Shown: in pieces, positions 1 to 7,841 of the stretch
Layout: the number at the start of each line of letters is the position of its first letter
Numbering within the stretch: position 1 is the stretch's first letter
From: Guopingia tenuis
GTDB lineage: Bacteria > Bacillota > Clostridia > Christensenellales > Christensenellaceae
Direction: 5' to 3'
Length of the DNA: 64,000 nt
NCBI RefSeq assembly: GCF_014384805.1
Contig: NZ_JACRSS010000003.1
Coordinates: forward strand, 124,001-188,000
Translations under genes and position numbers: made by a program
Notes under the pieces: model-generated
Database searches by the model: none
What the model saw: only the letters and a program-made list of their open reading frames with translations
Told to the model about the DNA's origin: nothing

Positions 1-428
1 AGCAGCAACACACATTCCCGAAGAGCCATTTTCCAGTCCCATGTCTGGCAGAGCAGCGTGTCTCCATGTTCTGCCCGTTCCGGCGTCACCGAAACCGTAG
101 TGCATCCATCGGTATTCGTGCTGCCGCTCTGGAAGGTGATCTCGCTGCGGCAGTTGAGGGTCAGGATATCGTCAAAGGGAACGCCCGCCCCCTCGGCAAT
201 CCCCTCCATCTCTTCAATGAATTCCGGGTTATAGTCTGTAATGGCGGGAATATACGTCCGGGCAATGGCATTTGCCTTCTTCCAGGCAATTCCCTGGTTT
301 TCAAACATGGTCTGATAGGCCGCAATGGTCTTTTTCACCAGCTCCCCCGCTTCGCTTCCATGGGCCAGTCCCACTTCCCTGGCGGTTCCCTCAGCCGTCA
401 ACACATGCACGCCGTCAATTGTTTTCAT
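1..428 (-). CDS. Acyl-CoA:6-aminopenicillanate acyltransferase-like (peptidase C45) protein, 3' end cut by window
   Basis: Only the first 142 codons are in the window; the frame runs open off the left edge. The start ATG at 428 follows an AGGAGG site. The N-terminus (MKTIDGVHVLTAEGTAREVG) and a later TDGCTTV motif resemble the C45 family of N-terminal nucleophile hydrolases, where the Cys of the Asp-Gly-Cys-Thr motif becomes the catalytic N-terminus after self-cleavage. Members hydrolyse or transfer amide-linked acyl groups; the substrate here is unknown. The gene diverges from the double-GntR regulator, which could control it. Family assignment is fairly secure, function is inferred. Confidence 0.75.
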   Translation of the reverse strand, partial: MKTIDGVHVLTAEGTAREVGLAHGSEAGELVKKTIAAYQTMFENQGIAWKKANAIARTYIPAITDYNPEFIEEMEGIAEGAGVPFDDILTLNCRSEITFQSGSTNTDGCTTVSVTPERAEHGDTLLCQTWDWKMALRECVLL

Positions 429-488
429 GGTTTTCCTCCTGCGTTTTCCAATCTGTCTATTGGGAAAAAACTTTCCTTTATTAGTTTT

Positions 489-517
489 ATTGTATCATTG
501 CCCCCCTGCCTGCGCAA
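489..517 (-). promoter_or_regulatory. Promoter for the C45 acyltransferase gene
   Basis: On the minus strand TTGCGC and TACAAT are separated by 17 bases, about 60 bases upstream of the start at 428. It lies in the 400-base divergent space shared with the GntR-type gene; no other gene is seen there. Confidence 0.5.
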
Positions 518-751
518 TGGGTTCCCGGGGGTTTTCGGCTTCGGTACTTTCTTTTTTTCTCTCCATGTATAAAATTTTTATAAAGATTTATGCATCTTGC
601 CGAGCCTTTCCCTTGTTCCCTGGGAGATCTTGCAAAAAACTGCATTTTATCCGCTTTTCGTGGCATCTTTCTCTGTATACCATACCCAAAAAGGGATTTC
701 TGCAATCCACAAAAAATCCCCGCTTTTTCGGGAAACGGCCGTGACGGCGCA

Positions 752-780
752 TTGGAACTCCTCGCTTTTTGTGATAAAAT
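752..780 (+). promoter_or_regulatory. Promoter for the double-GntR regulator
   Basis: TTGGAA and TAAAAT are separated by exactly 17 bases. Transcription would start near 787, so an ATG at 792 would be almost leaderless. This favours the ATG at 831 as the true start of the next gene. Confidence 0.55.
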
Positions 781-830
781 GGCAATATTAAATGGAAAAA
801 CAAAGAAATGCGGAGAAAGGAAGTCAGGAT

Positions 831-2300
831 ATGCAGCGCGGCATTGTTTTAACCGACCCTATCTATGACAGAATGATTACAGAGCTTTATACCGGGAATT
901 ACGCCCGCGGCTCTTCTCTGCCCACACTGGAGGAGCTCTGCAGCCTATATCATGTGGGGCGCAACACCATGCGCATGGTTCTTTCCCGTCTGGCGGAAAA
1001 CGGATATATCCGCTCCAGCCGCGGGCGGGCGGCGGAGGTCGTGTTCGATCTGCAAAATCCCGGGCACCGGGCGCAGTATCTGCGGGATCTTCTCCTGCGC
1101 CGGGAAGCGATTCTGGATGTATTCGATACCCTCGCCCTTCTTCTCCCTTCCGTCCTGGGCCCCTGTCTCCATGTCTGCCCGGAAGAGGAGCTGTCCGTTC
1201 TTTCCCGCCGGGCGGCCGGCTTTTTGGCGGAGCCCGCCGAAAACGAGCTTTTTTCCTTTTCAGATATGCTGATTCAGCTTTACGGCGAATTTTTCTCCTC
1301 GCTGGGGAATCCCTATATCGCCGATCTCTTCACCTCTCTTATGCAGTATACCAAGTGTTTCTCCATGGCCGCTTATTCCTATGGCATGCAATATGACGAG
1401 CTCCGTGCCGCCTCTCAGGGCCTCCTCCGGCAGCTTCTGGACTTTGCCTCCCGGCGCGATGCCGCCGGTTTCTGCCGGGTTGTGACACAGTATCTGAGGG
1501 CCATGCGCCGCTATGCGGAAGGCTTCTTTGCCCGGATCTCCGCCGGCGTCCCCGTCCCGGAGGCTTCTTCGGCTTTCTTCTGGGCCATGGATCCCCGCCA
1601 GGAATACCTCTATGCCCAGGTTATCACCGGCGTTCTGCGCGGCATCCACACGGGGCGTTATCTCCCCGGCTCCCTGCTCCCTTCCTATGCCAGTCTGGCC
1701 CAGCTCTATGGCGTTTCCGGCAAGACTGCCGAAAAGGCCATCGGCATTTTAAACGGATACCATATCGTCAAAACCCAAAACGGCGTGGGCACCAGGGTTG
1801 CGGCCTGCACCATCCGCAGCGCGGAGCGTTCCATAAAGAATCCCGCTCTGCAAAAAAATCTGTATATCTGCCTCATGGGCCTGCAAATGGCCGGCATATT
1901 TTCCAAAACCGCCGCGCCGCATGCCCTCTTTTATCTCACGTCGGAACAGATACGTAAGCTCCGGGCGGAGATGGACAGCCATCCCCGTTTTGCCATCGAA
2001 CCTCTGTTGGATATTTTCTTCGAGTGCATTCCCTCCAAAACGCTCCACGCCATCTATGACCAGCTCAAAAATTCCATGGCATGGGGGGTGTGCCTGGAAC
2101 CATATTTTGTCCGGGAGAAGGACAGGCTATCCCAAACCAAAAAAGCCGCCCAAAAACTCCTGGCCGATCTCGAGCTGCCCGCGGCAGACCCGGATGTCAT
2201 CCGCCGGGATATCGATGCGCTATACCGCCCTCTGTTTGAATTCGCCCGGGACACTCTGGCCCGGCATATCCCCGAAGCGGCAGGACTGCGCCTTCCTTAA
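831..2300 (+). CDS. Transcriptional regulator with two GntR-type winged-helix domains
   Basis: About 489 aa from the ATG at 831, which has an AAGGAAG site upstream; an in-frame ATG at 792 is possible but sits at the predicted transcription start. The N-terminal 65 residues are a GntR winged helix (ITELYTGNYARGSSLPTLEE, then the recognition helix around GRNTMRMVLSRL). A second GntR winged helix lies near residues 260-325 (VLRGIHTGRYLPGSLLPSYA then SGKTAEKAIGIL). Each is followed by a long helical region without a recognisable FCD or UTRA domain. It probably binds DNA as a regulator of the divergent acyltransferase or of the downstream phenylacetate-CoA ligase; this is inferred from position only. 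Confidence 0.8.
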   Translation: MQRGIVLTDPIYDRMITELYTGNYARGSSLPTLEELCSLYHVGRNTMRMVLSRLAENGYIRSSRGRAAEVVFDLQNPGHRAQYLRDLLLRREAILDVFDTLALLLPSVLGPCLHVCPEEELSVLSRRAAGFLAEPAENELFSFSDMLIQLYGEFFSSLGNPYIADLFTSLMQYTKCFSMAAYSYGMQYDELRAASQGLLRQLLDFASRRDAAGFCRVVTQYLRAMRRYAEGFFARISAGVPVPEASSAFFWAMDPRQEYLYAQVITGVLRGIHTGRYLPGSLLPSYASLAQLYGVSGKTAEKAIGILNGYHIVKTQNGVGTRVAACTIRSAERSIKNPALQKNLYICLMGLQMAGIFSKTAAPHALFYLTSEQIRKLRAEMDSHPRFAIEPLLDIFFECIPSKTLHAIYDQLKNSMAWGVCLEPYFVREKDRLSQTKKAAQKLLADLELPAADPDVIRRDIDALYRPLFEFARDTLARHIPEAAGLRLP

Positions 2301-2316
2301 GGCGCAGTTTTTTCTT
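2285..2316 (+). terminator. Terminator of the double-GntR gene
   Basis: A 10-bp stem (ACTGCGCCTT / AAGGCGCAGT) with a 4-base loop is followed by a T run. The gene's TAA stop lies at the loop/stem boundary. Confidence 0.85.
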
Positions 2317-2449
2317 TTTCGTGTGTATTTTTTTAAGAAAAAAAAGCGGAAATTTGTTGTTTTTTCTTTTCGAGCGGCGGGAAAAATGGTATGATTAAGA
2401 AAAAAAGTCCGAAGGTTTTGGCCCTCGATAGGAAAGGAACGAACAAGGA

Positions 2450-3751
2450 ATGGAGCATTATTATCAGCCCGAGATCGAATGTGCGTCCCGGGAACAGATT
2501 TTGGCGTGGCAGAATGAGCGCCTGGTGCAGACTGTGGAGCGCGTATATAACAACGTCCCCTACTACCGCAATCTGATGGAGAAAAAAGGCGTCACTCCGG
2601 CGGACATCCGCTCGGTGGACGATCTGAAAAAGCTCCCTTTTCTGACAAAAGACGATTTGCGCGACGCCTATCCCTATGGCCTGCTGGCCGCCCCGCTTTC
2701 TGACTGCGTCCGCATTCAGTCCACCAGCGGCACCACCGGCCGGCGGGTCGTCGCCTTCTATACCCAGCATGATATCGACCTTTGGGACGATTGCTGCGCC
2801 CGGGCCATCATGGCTGCCGGCGGCACCAAAGACGACGTCGTCCATGTCTGCTATGGCTATGGCCTTTTCACCGGCGGCCCCGGCCTGAACGGCGGTTCTC
2901 ATAAGGTGGGCTCCCTGACCCTCCCCATGTCGTCGGGCAATACCGACCGGCAGATCCAGTTCATGTGCGATCTGGGCTCGACGATTCTCTGCTGCACGCC
3001 CTCTTATGCCGCCTATCTTGCGGAGAGCATCCACGAGCGCGGCCTCCAGGATAAGATCAAATTGAAGGCCGGCATTTTCGGCGCAGAGGCCTGGAGCGAG
3101 GAAATGCGCCAGGATATCCAGGATAAACTGCATATTAAAGCATATGATATTTATGGGCTGACGGAAATTTCCGGCCCCGGCGTCTCCTTTGAGTGCAGCG
3201 AACAGACCGGCATGCACATCAACGAGGACCATTTTATCGCCGAGATCATCGATCCCAACACCGGCGAAGTGCTTCCGGACGGGGAAAAGGGCGAGCTGGT
3301 GTTCACCAGCATCACCAAGGAAGCCTTCCCGCTCATCCGTTACCGCACCCGGGATATCTGCGTTCTCACCCGGGAAAAATGCTCCTGCGGGCGGACGCAT
3401 GTAAAAATGTCCAAACCCATGGGCCGCAGCGACGATATGCTCATCGTCAAGGGCGTCAACGTATTCCCGTCGCAGATCGAAACCGTCCTCCTGAACAAGG
3501 GATATCCGGCCAACTATCAGATTACGGTCAGCCGGGAAAACAACAGCGATAAGCTGGATGTGCAGGTGGAAATGACGCCCGAGATGTTCTCGGACAGCAT
3601 CAGCACGATTTCCAAGCGGGAACAGGAGCTGGTGGCCGCCCTGAAAGCTATGCTGGGCATCTATGCCAACGTGCATCTGGTGGCTCCCAAGTCCATCACC
3701 CGCAGCGAGGGCAAAGCCGTCCGCATCATCGATAAGCGCAAGCTCTATTAA
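2450..3751 (+). CDS. paaK: Phenylacetate-CoA ligase (PaaK-type)
   Basis: 433 aa, the usual length of single-copy anaerobe PaaK proteins. It adenylates an aryl acid and transfers it to CoA in the cytoplasm. The AMP-binding P-loop STSGTTGRRV is at residues 91-100, the YGLTE motif lies near 236, and the C-terminal hinge and lid (SKPMGRSDDMLIVKGVNVFP) are intact. The start ATG follows AGGAAAGGA by about 12 bases. A double-ACT gene follows after 23 bases. In many Clostridia this pair accompanies indolepyruvate:ferredoxin oxidoreductase; that oxidoreductase is not in this window. The true substrate (phenylacetate, hydroxyphenylacetate or indoleacetate) cannot be told from sequence. Confidence 0.9.
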   Translation: MEHYYQPEIECASREQILAWQNERLVQTVERVYNNVPYYRNLMEKKGVTPADIRSVDDLKKLPFLTKDDLRDAYPYGLLAAPLSDCVRIQSTSGTTGRRVVAFYTQHDIDLWDDCCARAIMAAGGTKDDVVHVCYGYGLFTGGPGLNGGSHKVGSLTLPMSSGNTDRQIQFMCDLGSTILCCTPSYAAYLAESIHERGLQDKIKLKAGIFGAEAWSEEMRQDIQDKLHIKAYDIYGLTEISGPGVSFECSEQTGMHINEDHFIAEIIDPNTGEVLPDGEKGELVFTSITKEAFPLIRYRTRDICVLTREKCSCGRTHVKMSKPMGRSDDMLIVKGVNVFPSQIETVLLNKGYPANYQITVSRENNSDKLDVQVEMTPEMFSDSISTISKREQELVAALKAMLGIYANVHLVAPKSITRSEGKAVRIIDKRKLY

Positions 3752-3774
3752 AAAATAAACAGGAGGGGAACCCT

Positions 3775-4206
3775 ATGGCTGTGAAACAAATTTCTGTATT
3801 CGTGGAAAATGAACCCGGAAAGCTGGCGGAATTCGCAGAAGTTTTGTCTGAACATCAGATCGACATGCGCGCCCTTTCCATGGCGGAAACCCGGGATTTC
3901 GGCATTCTGCGCATCATCGTGGACGATCCCTATAAGACGGCGTGCCTGTTAAAAGAATCCGGCTATGTATTTTCCATCACGCCGGTGCTGGCGGTTGCCA
4001 TCCCCGATGAGCCCGGCAGCCTTTTGCAGGTGCTCCGGCTGATGAAAGAAGGAGGCATCAATGTAGAGTATACCTATGCCTTCATCACGCGGCGGCAGGA
4101 CTGCGCCTATATGATTTTCCGCGTGGAGGACAACGACAAGGCTGTGGATATCCTGACCCGGCACGACGTCCGCCTGCTCTCTCAGGAGGAGCTGAACGAG
4201 CTTTAA
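3775..4206 (+). CDS. Double-ACT-domain protein paired with PaaK
   Basis: 143 aa with two ACT domains, roughly residues 4-68 (ISVFVENEPGKLAEFAEVLS) and 70-135 (LAVAIPDEPGSLLQVLRLM). ACT domains bind amino acids or related small ligands. There is no catalytic domain, so a sensing role for the neighbouring ligase is likely. The gene starts 23 bases after paaK behind AGGAGG and ends at a strong terminator, so the two are probably one operon. Confidence 0.85.
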   Translation: MAVKQISVFVENEPGKLAEFAEVLSEHQIDMRALSMAETRDFGILRIIVDDPYKTACLLKESGYVFSITPVLAVAIPDEPGSLLQVLRLMKEGGINVEYTYAFITRRQDCAYMIFRVEDNDKAVDILTRHDVRLLSQEELNEL

Positions 4207-4214
4207 AAAACAGT

Positions 4215-4242
4215 AAAACGGCCGGAACCGGCCGTTTTTTTA
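4215..4242 (+). terminator. Terminator of the paaK-ACT operon
   Basis: AAAACGGCCGG / CCGGCCGTTTT hairpin followed by a seven-T run directly after the ACT gene stop. Confidence 0.9.
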
Positions 4243-4307
4243 TAAAATGAGCTGTTTTTTCATCGATTTCGTATAAGATAATAACAAAAAACAAGGAGGA
4301 TTCACAA

Positions 4308-4538
4308 ATGGCAAAATTCATTGATAAAAATGGCGAACCCCTCTCCGAAGAGGAATTGATGGAGGCTTCCGGCGGCGTGGAGATCAATCCCGAGCACCAC
4401 TGGTACGGCAACAAATATGCGATCTGTAACAAATGCGGATGTAAAGACTGGGACATTATCGACTGCCCATCTGTGAACAGGCTTCAGATCCGCTGCAAGA
4501 AATGCGGCAATATCGAATACCGCGATATGAAGTCCTGA
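4308..4538 (+). CDS. Small peptide with double-glycine-type leader and a Cys-rich, pediocin-box-like core
   Basis: 76 aa, with an excellent AAGGAGG site and its own downstream terminator, so it is a free-standing gene. Residues 12-23 (LSEEELMEASGG) match the leader pattern of double-glycine secreted peptides. The 53-residue remainder holds six Cys (40, 43, 45, 53, 63, 66). CxxC pairs at 40/43 and 63/66 look like a zinc ribbon, but HHWYGNKYAICNKCGCKDW also resembles the class IIa bacteriocin YGNGVxC-xKxxC-xxDW box with one inserted residue. No peptidase-containing ABC exporter or immunity gene is adjacent. Family unassigned; secretion and activity are inference. Alternative: a small cytosolic zinc-ribbon protein. 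Confidence 0.75.
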   Translation: MAKFIDKNGEPLSEEELMEASGGVEINPEHHWYGNKYAICNKCGCKDWDIIDCPSVNRLQIRCKKCGNIEYRDMKS

Positions 4539-4555
4539 CAATATTTTTCCCCAAC

Positions 4556-4588
4556 AAAAAAGGCAGCCCGCCAGGCTGCTTTTTTTGT
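4556..4588 (+). terminator. Terminator of the small-peptide gene, also shared with the convergent cupin
   Basis: GCAGCC / GGCTGC hairpin with a CGCCA loop and seven Ts on the plus strand. A-rich sequence on the other side lets it work for the minus-strand cupin too. Confidence 0.8.
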
Positions 4589-4912
4589 TTAGAAAACTAC
4601 GGTCAGGAGCATTTTGAACCGTTCTTCCCCAAACACCGCATGGGGCGTTTTCGCTGGCATGACGATGCTTTCGCCCTGCTGCAGGACAAATTCCCTGCCG
4701 TCAATGGTGATTCTTCCCGTGCCGTCCAGCACGGTCACCATCGCGTCGCCGCCGGACTCATGGGTGCTGATCTCCTCGCCCTTTTCAAAGGCAAAGAGGG
4801 TCACGCTGACCGCCGGATTCTGGGCCAGGGTTTTGCTGACAACCTGCCCCTCCTGATAGGCAATTTCATCCTTCAGGGACAAAATCTCGGATTTTTTGAT
4901 ATTCTTGAGCAT
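4589..4912 (-). CDS. Single-domain cupin protein
   Basis: 107 aa starting MLKNIKKSEI at 4912 behind GGAGG. The longer open frame upstream runs through the structured leader and is not coding. It is a small beta-barrel cupin: motif 1 around ISTHESGGDAMVTVLDGTG (residues 44-62) and motif 2 GESIVMPAKTPHAVF near 78-92, with His/Glu positions that usually hold a metal. The specific role is unknown; such proteins bind or isomerise small ligands. It shares a conserved leader RNA with a half-size EamA transporter gene at 19457-19882, suggesting both respond to one signal. Confidence 0.8.
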   Translation of the reverse strand: MLKNIKKSEILSLKDEIAYQEGQVVSKTLAQNPAVSVTLFAFEKGEEISTHESGGDAMVTVLDGTGRITIDGREFVLQQGESIVMPAKTPHAVFGEERFKMLLTVVF

Positions 4913-5114
4913 GCGCTTTCCTCCGTTGCTTCTCATTTTTCCATAGTATGCCGAAATACTTCCGGCCTGATACGCACCCGCAGGGCAGTCTCTGCGGATT
5001 TGGCTCTTTTGGCTTTCATTATGCCGTGGCTTTGCCATACATCGTGCGGCAATATCCGTCAAGGAGCGCCAAACCGCGGAAACTTGTTTCCGCTCCGTCC
5101 ATACATTTATTATA
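4913..5114 (-). promoter_or_regulatory. Promoter and structured leader RNA of the cupin gene (copy B of a two-copy element)
   Basis: The TATAAT box is at 5114-5109; the leader runs about 190 bases to the cupin start. In order it has a GCGGAAAC / GTTTCCGC hairpin, CTCCTTGA, a TGCC...GGCA stem, a CGGCATAATGAAA segment, GGGTGCG, then a GCCGGAA / TTTCGGC hairpin (4950-4966) and the ribosome site. The same order and much of the sequence recur upstream of the EamA gene at 19883-20051. It does not match the conserved cores of riboswitch classes I can recall. A cis-regulatory RNA is inferred. Confidence 0.6.
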
Positions 5115-5429
5115 CTGCATTTCGCGCCCAAATTCCATAGATATCTCCCAACGCAGAGCGATCAGAAAAGCAGCCCGCCCTGTCATTTTGCCGCAGAATT
5201 CCGGCTTTCTTCCGGTATGTGGAATTGTGTCGGTACATTTCGCCAGTTACTTTAAGCAAGGGGGGGAATGTTTCGCCCTGTCCGTCTGGGGGAAGAAAGT
5301 TTCCGCAGCTCCCGCTGATCCCCCTGCCAACACCCATCCGCATCTCAGTTCCGGATACAGATGGATGTTATAAAACGCACTTACGGCGCAAACATTCCCT
5401 CCGGCTTTTTCCATACTGGCCAGACAACA
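5115..5429. other. Intergenic space, nothing recognised
   Basis: Apart from the -35 region of the leader promoter, I see no convincing gene, terminator or repeat between the cupin promoter and the end of the transglutaminase gene. Confidence 0.5.
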
Positions 5430-7841
5430 TTACAGCCCCTTCCAAAGCAGCGACAGTTTCCTGCGCCAAGACAGGGCCGCCATGATTTTTTTCCGTTTCT
5501 CTTTTGTCTGATTTTCCAGCCAGCGCACTTTTTGGGGAGCAATGGGGTGCCTGCTGAAGCGGGCCCCCCGGGCAAGCTCCATCGCCGCCTGCGGGACGGC
5601 TTCGCCATCATATAGGGACAGCTCGCATAGAGAATCATATAGGCAGAGAACCGCCTGCCTGCGGTCCGCATGCTGCAGAATGCGGGAGCGTTTTGCCCGG
5701 CGGGCAGCGGGGATCAGGAACAACGCTCCCACGCCGGCGGCCGCACATATCGGCAGAATCCACCATAACGCTCCGGCCCCCTCTCCCGATCCGGCTGTCG
5801 GGTCCAAATCCACCGGCTCCGAGGCCTGGGCGCTCTCCTCCGGGGTTTCTGCATCCTCCCCGGGATCTTCTCCCTCATCCTCCACCGTTCCAGGTGCATC
5901 GGCTCCGCCATTTTCAGCGGATGCAGCAGAGCCCAGCGGAACCGCATCACCGCCCGGCGTGGATTCCACGGGAACCCATCCGAAATCCGGAACCCATATC
6001 TCGGCCCAGGCGTGGGCGCGCCGCGCCGGGACCTCGGCCACTCCGCTTTCATCAAAATCGCTCTCCCGCACGACATATCCCTCTGCATACCGCGCAGGAA
6101 CGCCCAAAGCCCGCAGCATGACCACCGTCGCGCTGGCAAAATGGACGCAATATCCCTTGTTGCTCTCCGTCAGGAAATATTCCACAAAATCCCGGTTGAC
6201 GGGCTGTTGGCCCGGATTCGTGCTATAGGTTCCCGACTCACGCACAACGTCTGCCACCATGCCGGCCATAGCCGCCCAGTTGTAATACGGCGTGTTCCCA
6301 TTGGCCGCCATTCCCGTCTGTTCCTCCCACCAGGCGGCAAGCTGCTCCTGCAGGCCGTCCGGGAGCCGGGTATATTCCTCTCTGATATAGCGCAGATATG
6401 CGGCGTCGGCATTATCCTGGGGATAGAACAGGGAGAGATCATCCTCGTCGTCCGGCAGGGCCGTAAGATAAGCATAGGCGCGCTGGATCACATCGTCGGG
6501 AAGTGCTTCCTCGGCCCGAAAGGCCATGATCCAGATCCCCTGGGCTGTGCTGATATAGGGGATCTCATATCCTTCAAATTCCAGAGTTCCCGCCTGCCTG
6601 TTCCCATTATCCGAAATGTTGCGCATCAGCCAGTTAGACGCTCCATAGCCATTGCCTGTTATGACAAACTTTTCTTCACCGTCGCCATAAACCTCAAACA
6701 GATAGCTTTCTTGTCCATCCGCCGCCAGATAGGCGTCCCCCACCCATTCGGCCTCCGTCTGCACCTGCGCAATCTGATAAGGAGAAAACAGCCAGCGGGA
6801 GCCCGCCCGAACCGGCTCCACCCGGATCTGCGAGCGTATCCCTTCAAAATATGCACTGCCGCGGCCATCCTGCTCCAGATATTCCATCGGTTCGATCCCG
6901 GCGCCGCTTTCTTCAAAAGCCGAAGGGTCTGCCTGCAGCCAGGCATGCCCCGTATATTCCGAAGCCGCATATCCCCGCAGATAGATATCCTGCGGTTCGG
7001 CTGCCCGCACGCGCAGAACGGGATTGTCCGTCAAAAGAATGCTGCCGGCTGCATCCAGTGAAGTTTCCCCATTGGGATTGGCAATGGGGCTTCCCATGCC
7101 GCCGCTGAGGGCATATCCCACTTCCGCCGCCGTCTCCTTGATCTGGTTCCGAAATGCGATCGTCCGCAGGGACGGCGTATAGCTTTCCTGGGGAAACACG
7201 GCGAACAGCGCGGCAAAAACAGCGGCGCACACCGCCAGACTCACCGCCCGCACCGGGAATCTCTGCTTTTTCTCCCCTTTGGGAAACCGCGCCTGCAAGA
7301 GAACCGCCGCCCAGAAGGCAAACAAAAGCGCCATATACACATCCGGCGACGTGTTTGTGACCGCATATCCAAAAGCAAAGGGCGGAACCGTCAAAAGGAG
7401 GCCCAAAACCGCGCTTTTGCGCACAGCAACAGCATGCGCCATGCCAAAGGCATAGGGGATCAGAGCATATATCCCAAACCACAAATAGGACCCTTGCACG
7501 GCCGAAGCCGGTAGCTGAACCGCCGTTGTATCGTAACGCAGAACCTGCATGAGATGCGGCGTGACGAGCCGGACGAGAAGAATCGCCCCATCGCGGAGCT
7601 GTTCCCAGCACACAAGCCCGAAAATCACCCATGCGCAGAGCAGACACAGCAGCAATATGCGTCTTTTCTGTTTTTTCAGCAGGAATACCAGACAGGCCGC
7701 GCCGCACAAAAGACAGGCAGACACAAGCATCGCCGCCGTTTGTGGGATGGAAAAACAGGCATGAAGAATGCCCACAACACCCACCAGGCCCATGGCAGCG
7801 AGGCAAAGACCCGCCGCTTTATCTATACTCCATTTCTTCAC
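5430..7841 (-). CDS. Membrane transglutaminase-like protease (TgpA/DUF3488 type)
   Basis: 803 aa from the GTG at 7841, which overlaps the DUF58 stop codon (GTGA) behind GGGGAGG. Five or six transmembrane helices occupy roughly the first 180 residues, then a long extracytoplasmic region. The transglutaminase core is near 560-630: Cys565 in KGYCVHF, His610 in RAHAWAE, and WVPVESTPG where family members usually have Asp; here it is Glu. A Glu/Asp/Pro/Ser-rich linker and one more transmembrane helix precede a cytoplasmic tail. MoxR-DUF58-transglutaminase operons are widespread; they are thought to act in assembly or maturation of surface proteins. Substrate unknown. Confidence 0.85.
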   Translation of the reverse strand: MKKWSIDKAAGLCLAAMGLVGVVGILHACFSIPQTAAMLVSACLLCGAACLVFLLKKQKRRILLLCLLCAWVIFGLVCWEQLRDGAILLVRLVTPHLMQVLRYDTTAVQLPASAVQGSYLWFGIYALIPYAFGMAHAVAVRKSAVLGLLLTVPPFAFGYAVTNTSPDVYMALLFAFWAAVLLQARFPKGEKKQRFPVRAVSLAVCAAVFAALFAVFPQESYTPSLRTIAFRNQIKETAAEVGYALSGGMGSPIANPNGETSLDAAGSILLTDNPVLRVRAAEPQDIYLRGYAASEYTGHAWLQADPSAFEESGAGIEPMEYLEQDGRGSAYFEGIRSQIRVEPVRAGSRWLFSPYQIAQVQTEAEWVGDAYLAADGQESYLFEVYGDGEEKFVITGNGYGASNWLMRNISDNGNRQAGTLEFEGYEIPYISTAQGIWIMAFRAEEALPDDVIQRAYAYLTALPDDEDDLSLFYPQDNADAAYLRYIREEYTRLPDGLQEQLAAWWEEQTGMAANGNTPYYNWAAMAGMVADVVRESGTYSTNPGQQPVNRDFVEYFLTESNKGYCVHFASATVVMLRALGVPARYAEGYVVRESDFDESGVAEVPARRAHAWAEIWVPDFGWVPVESTPGGDAVPLGSAASAENGGADAPGTVEDEGEDPGEDAETPEESAQASEPVDLDPTAGSGEGAGALWWILPICAAAGVGALFLIPAARRAKRSRILQHADRRQAVLCLYDSLCELSLYDGEAVPQAAMELARGARFSRHPIAPQKVRWLENQTKEKRKKIMAALSWRRKLSLLWKGL

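Noticed and set aside
2333..3676. 447-codon antisense frame opposite paaK
   Set aside because: paaK has intact motifs in the other strand; the antisense frame is a shadow caused by GC-rich codon use.
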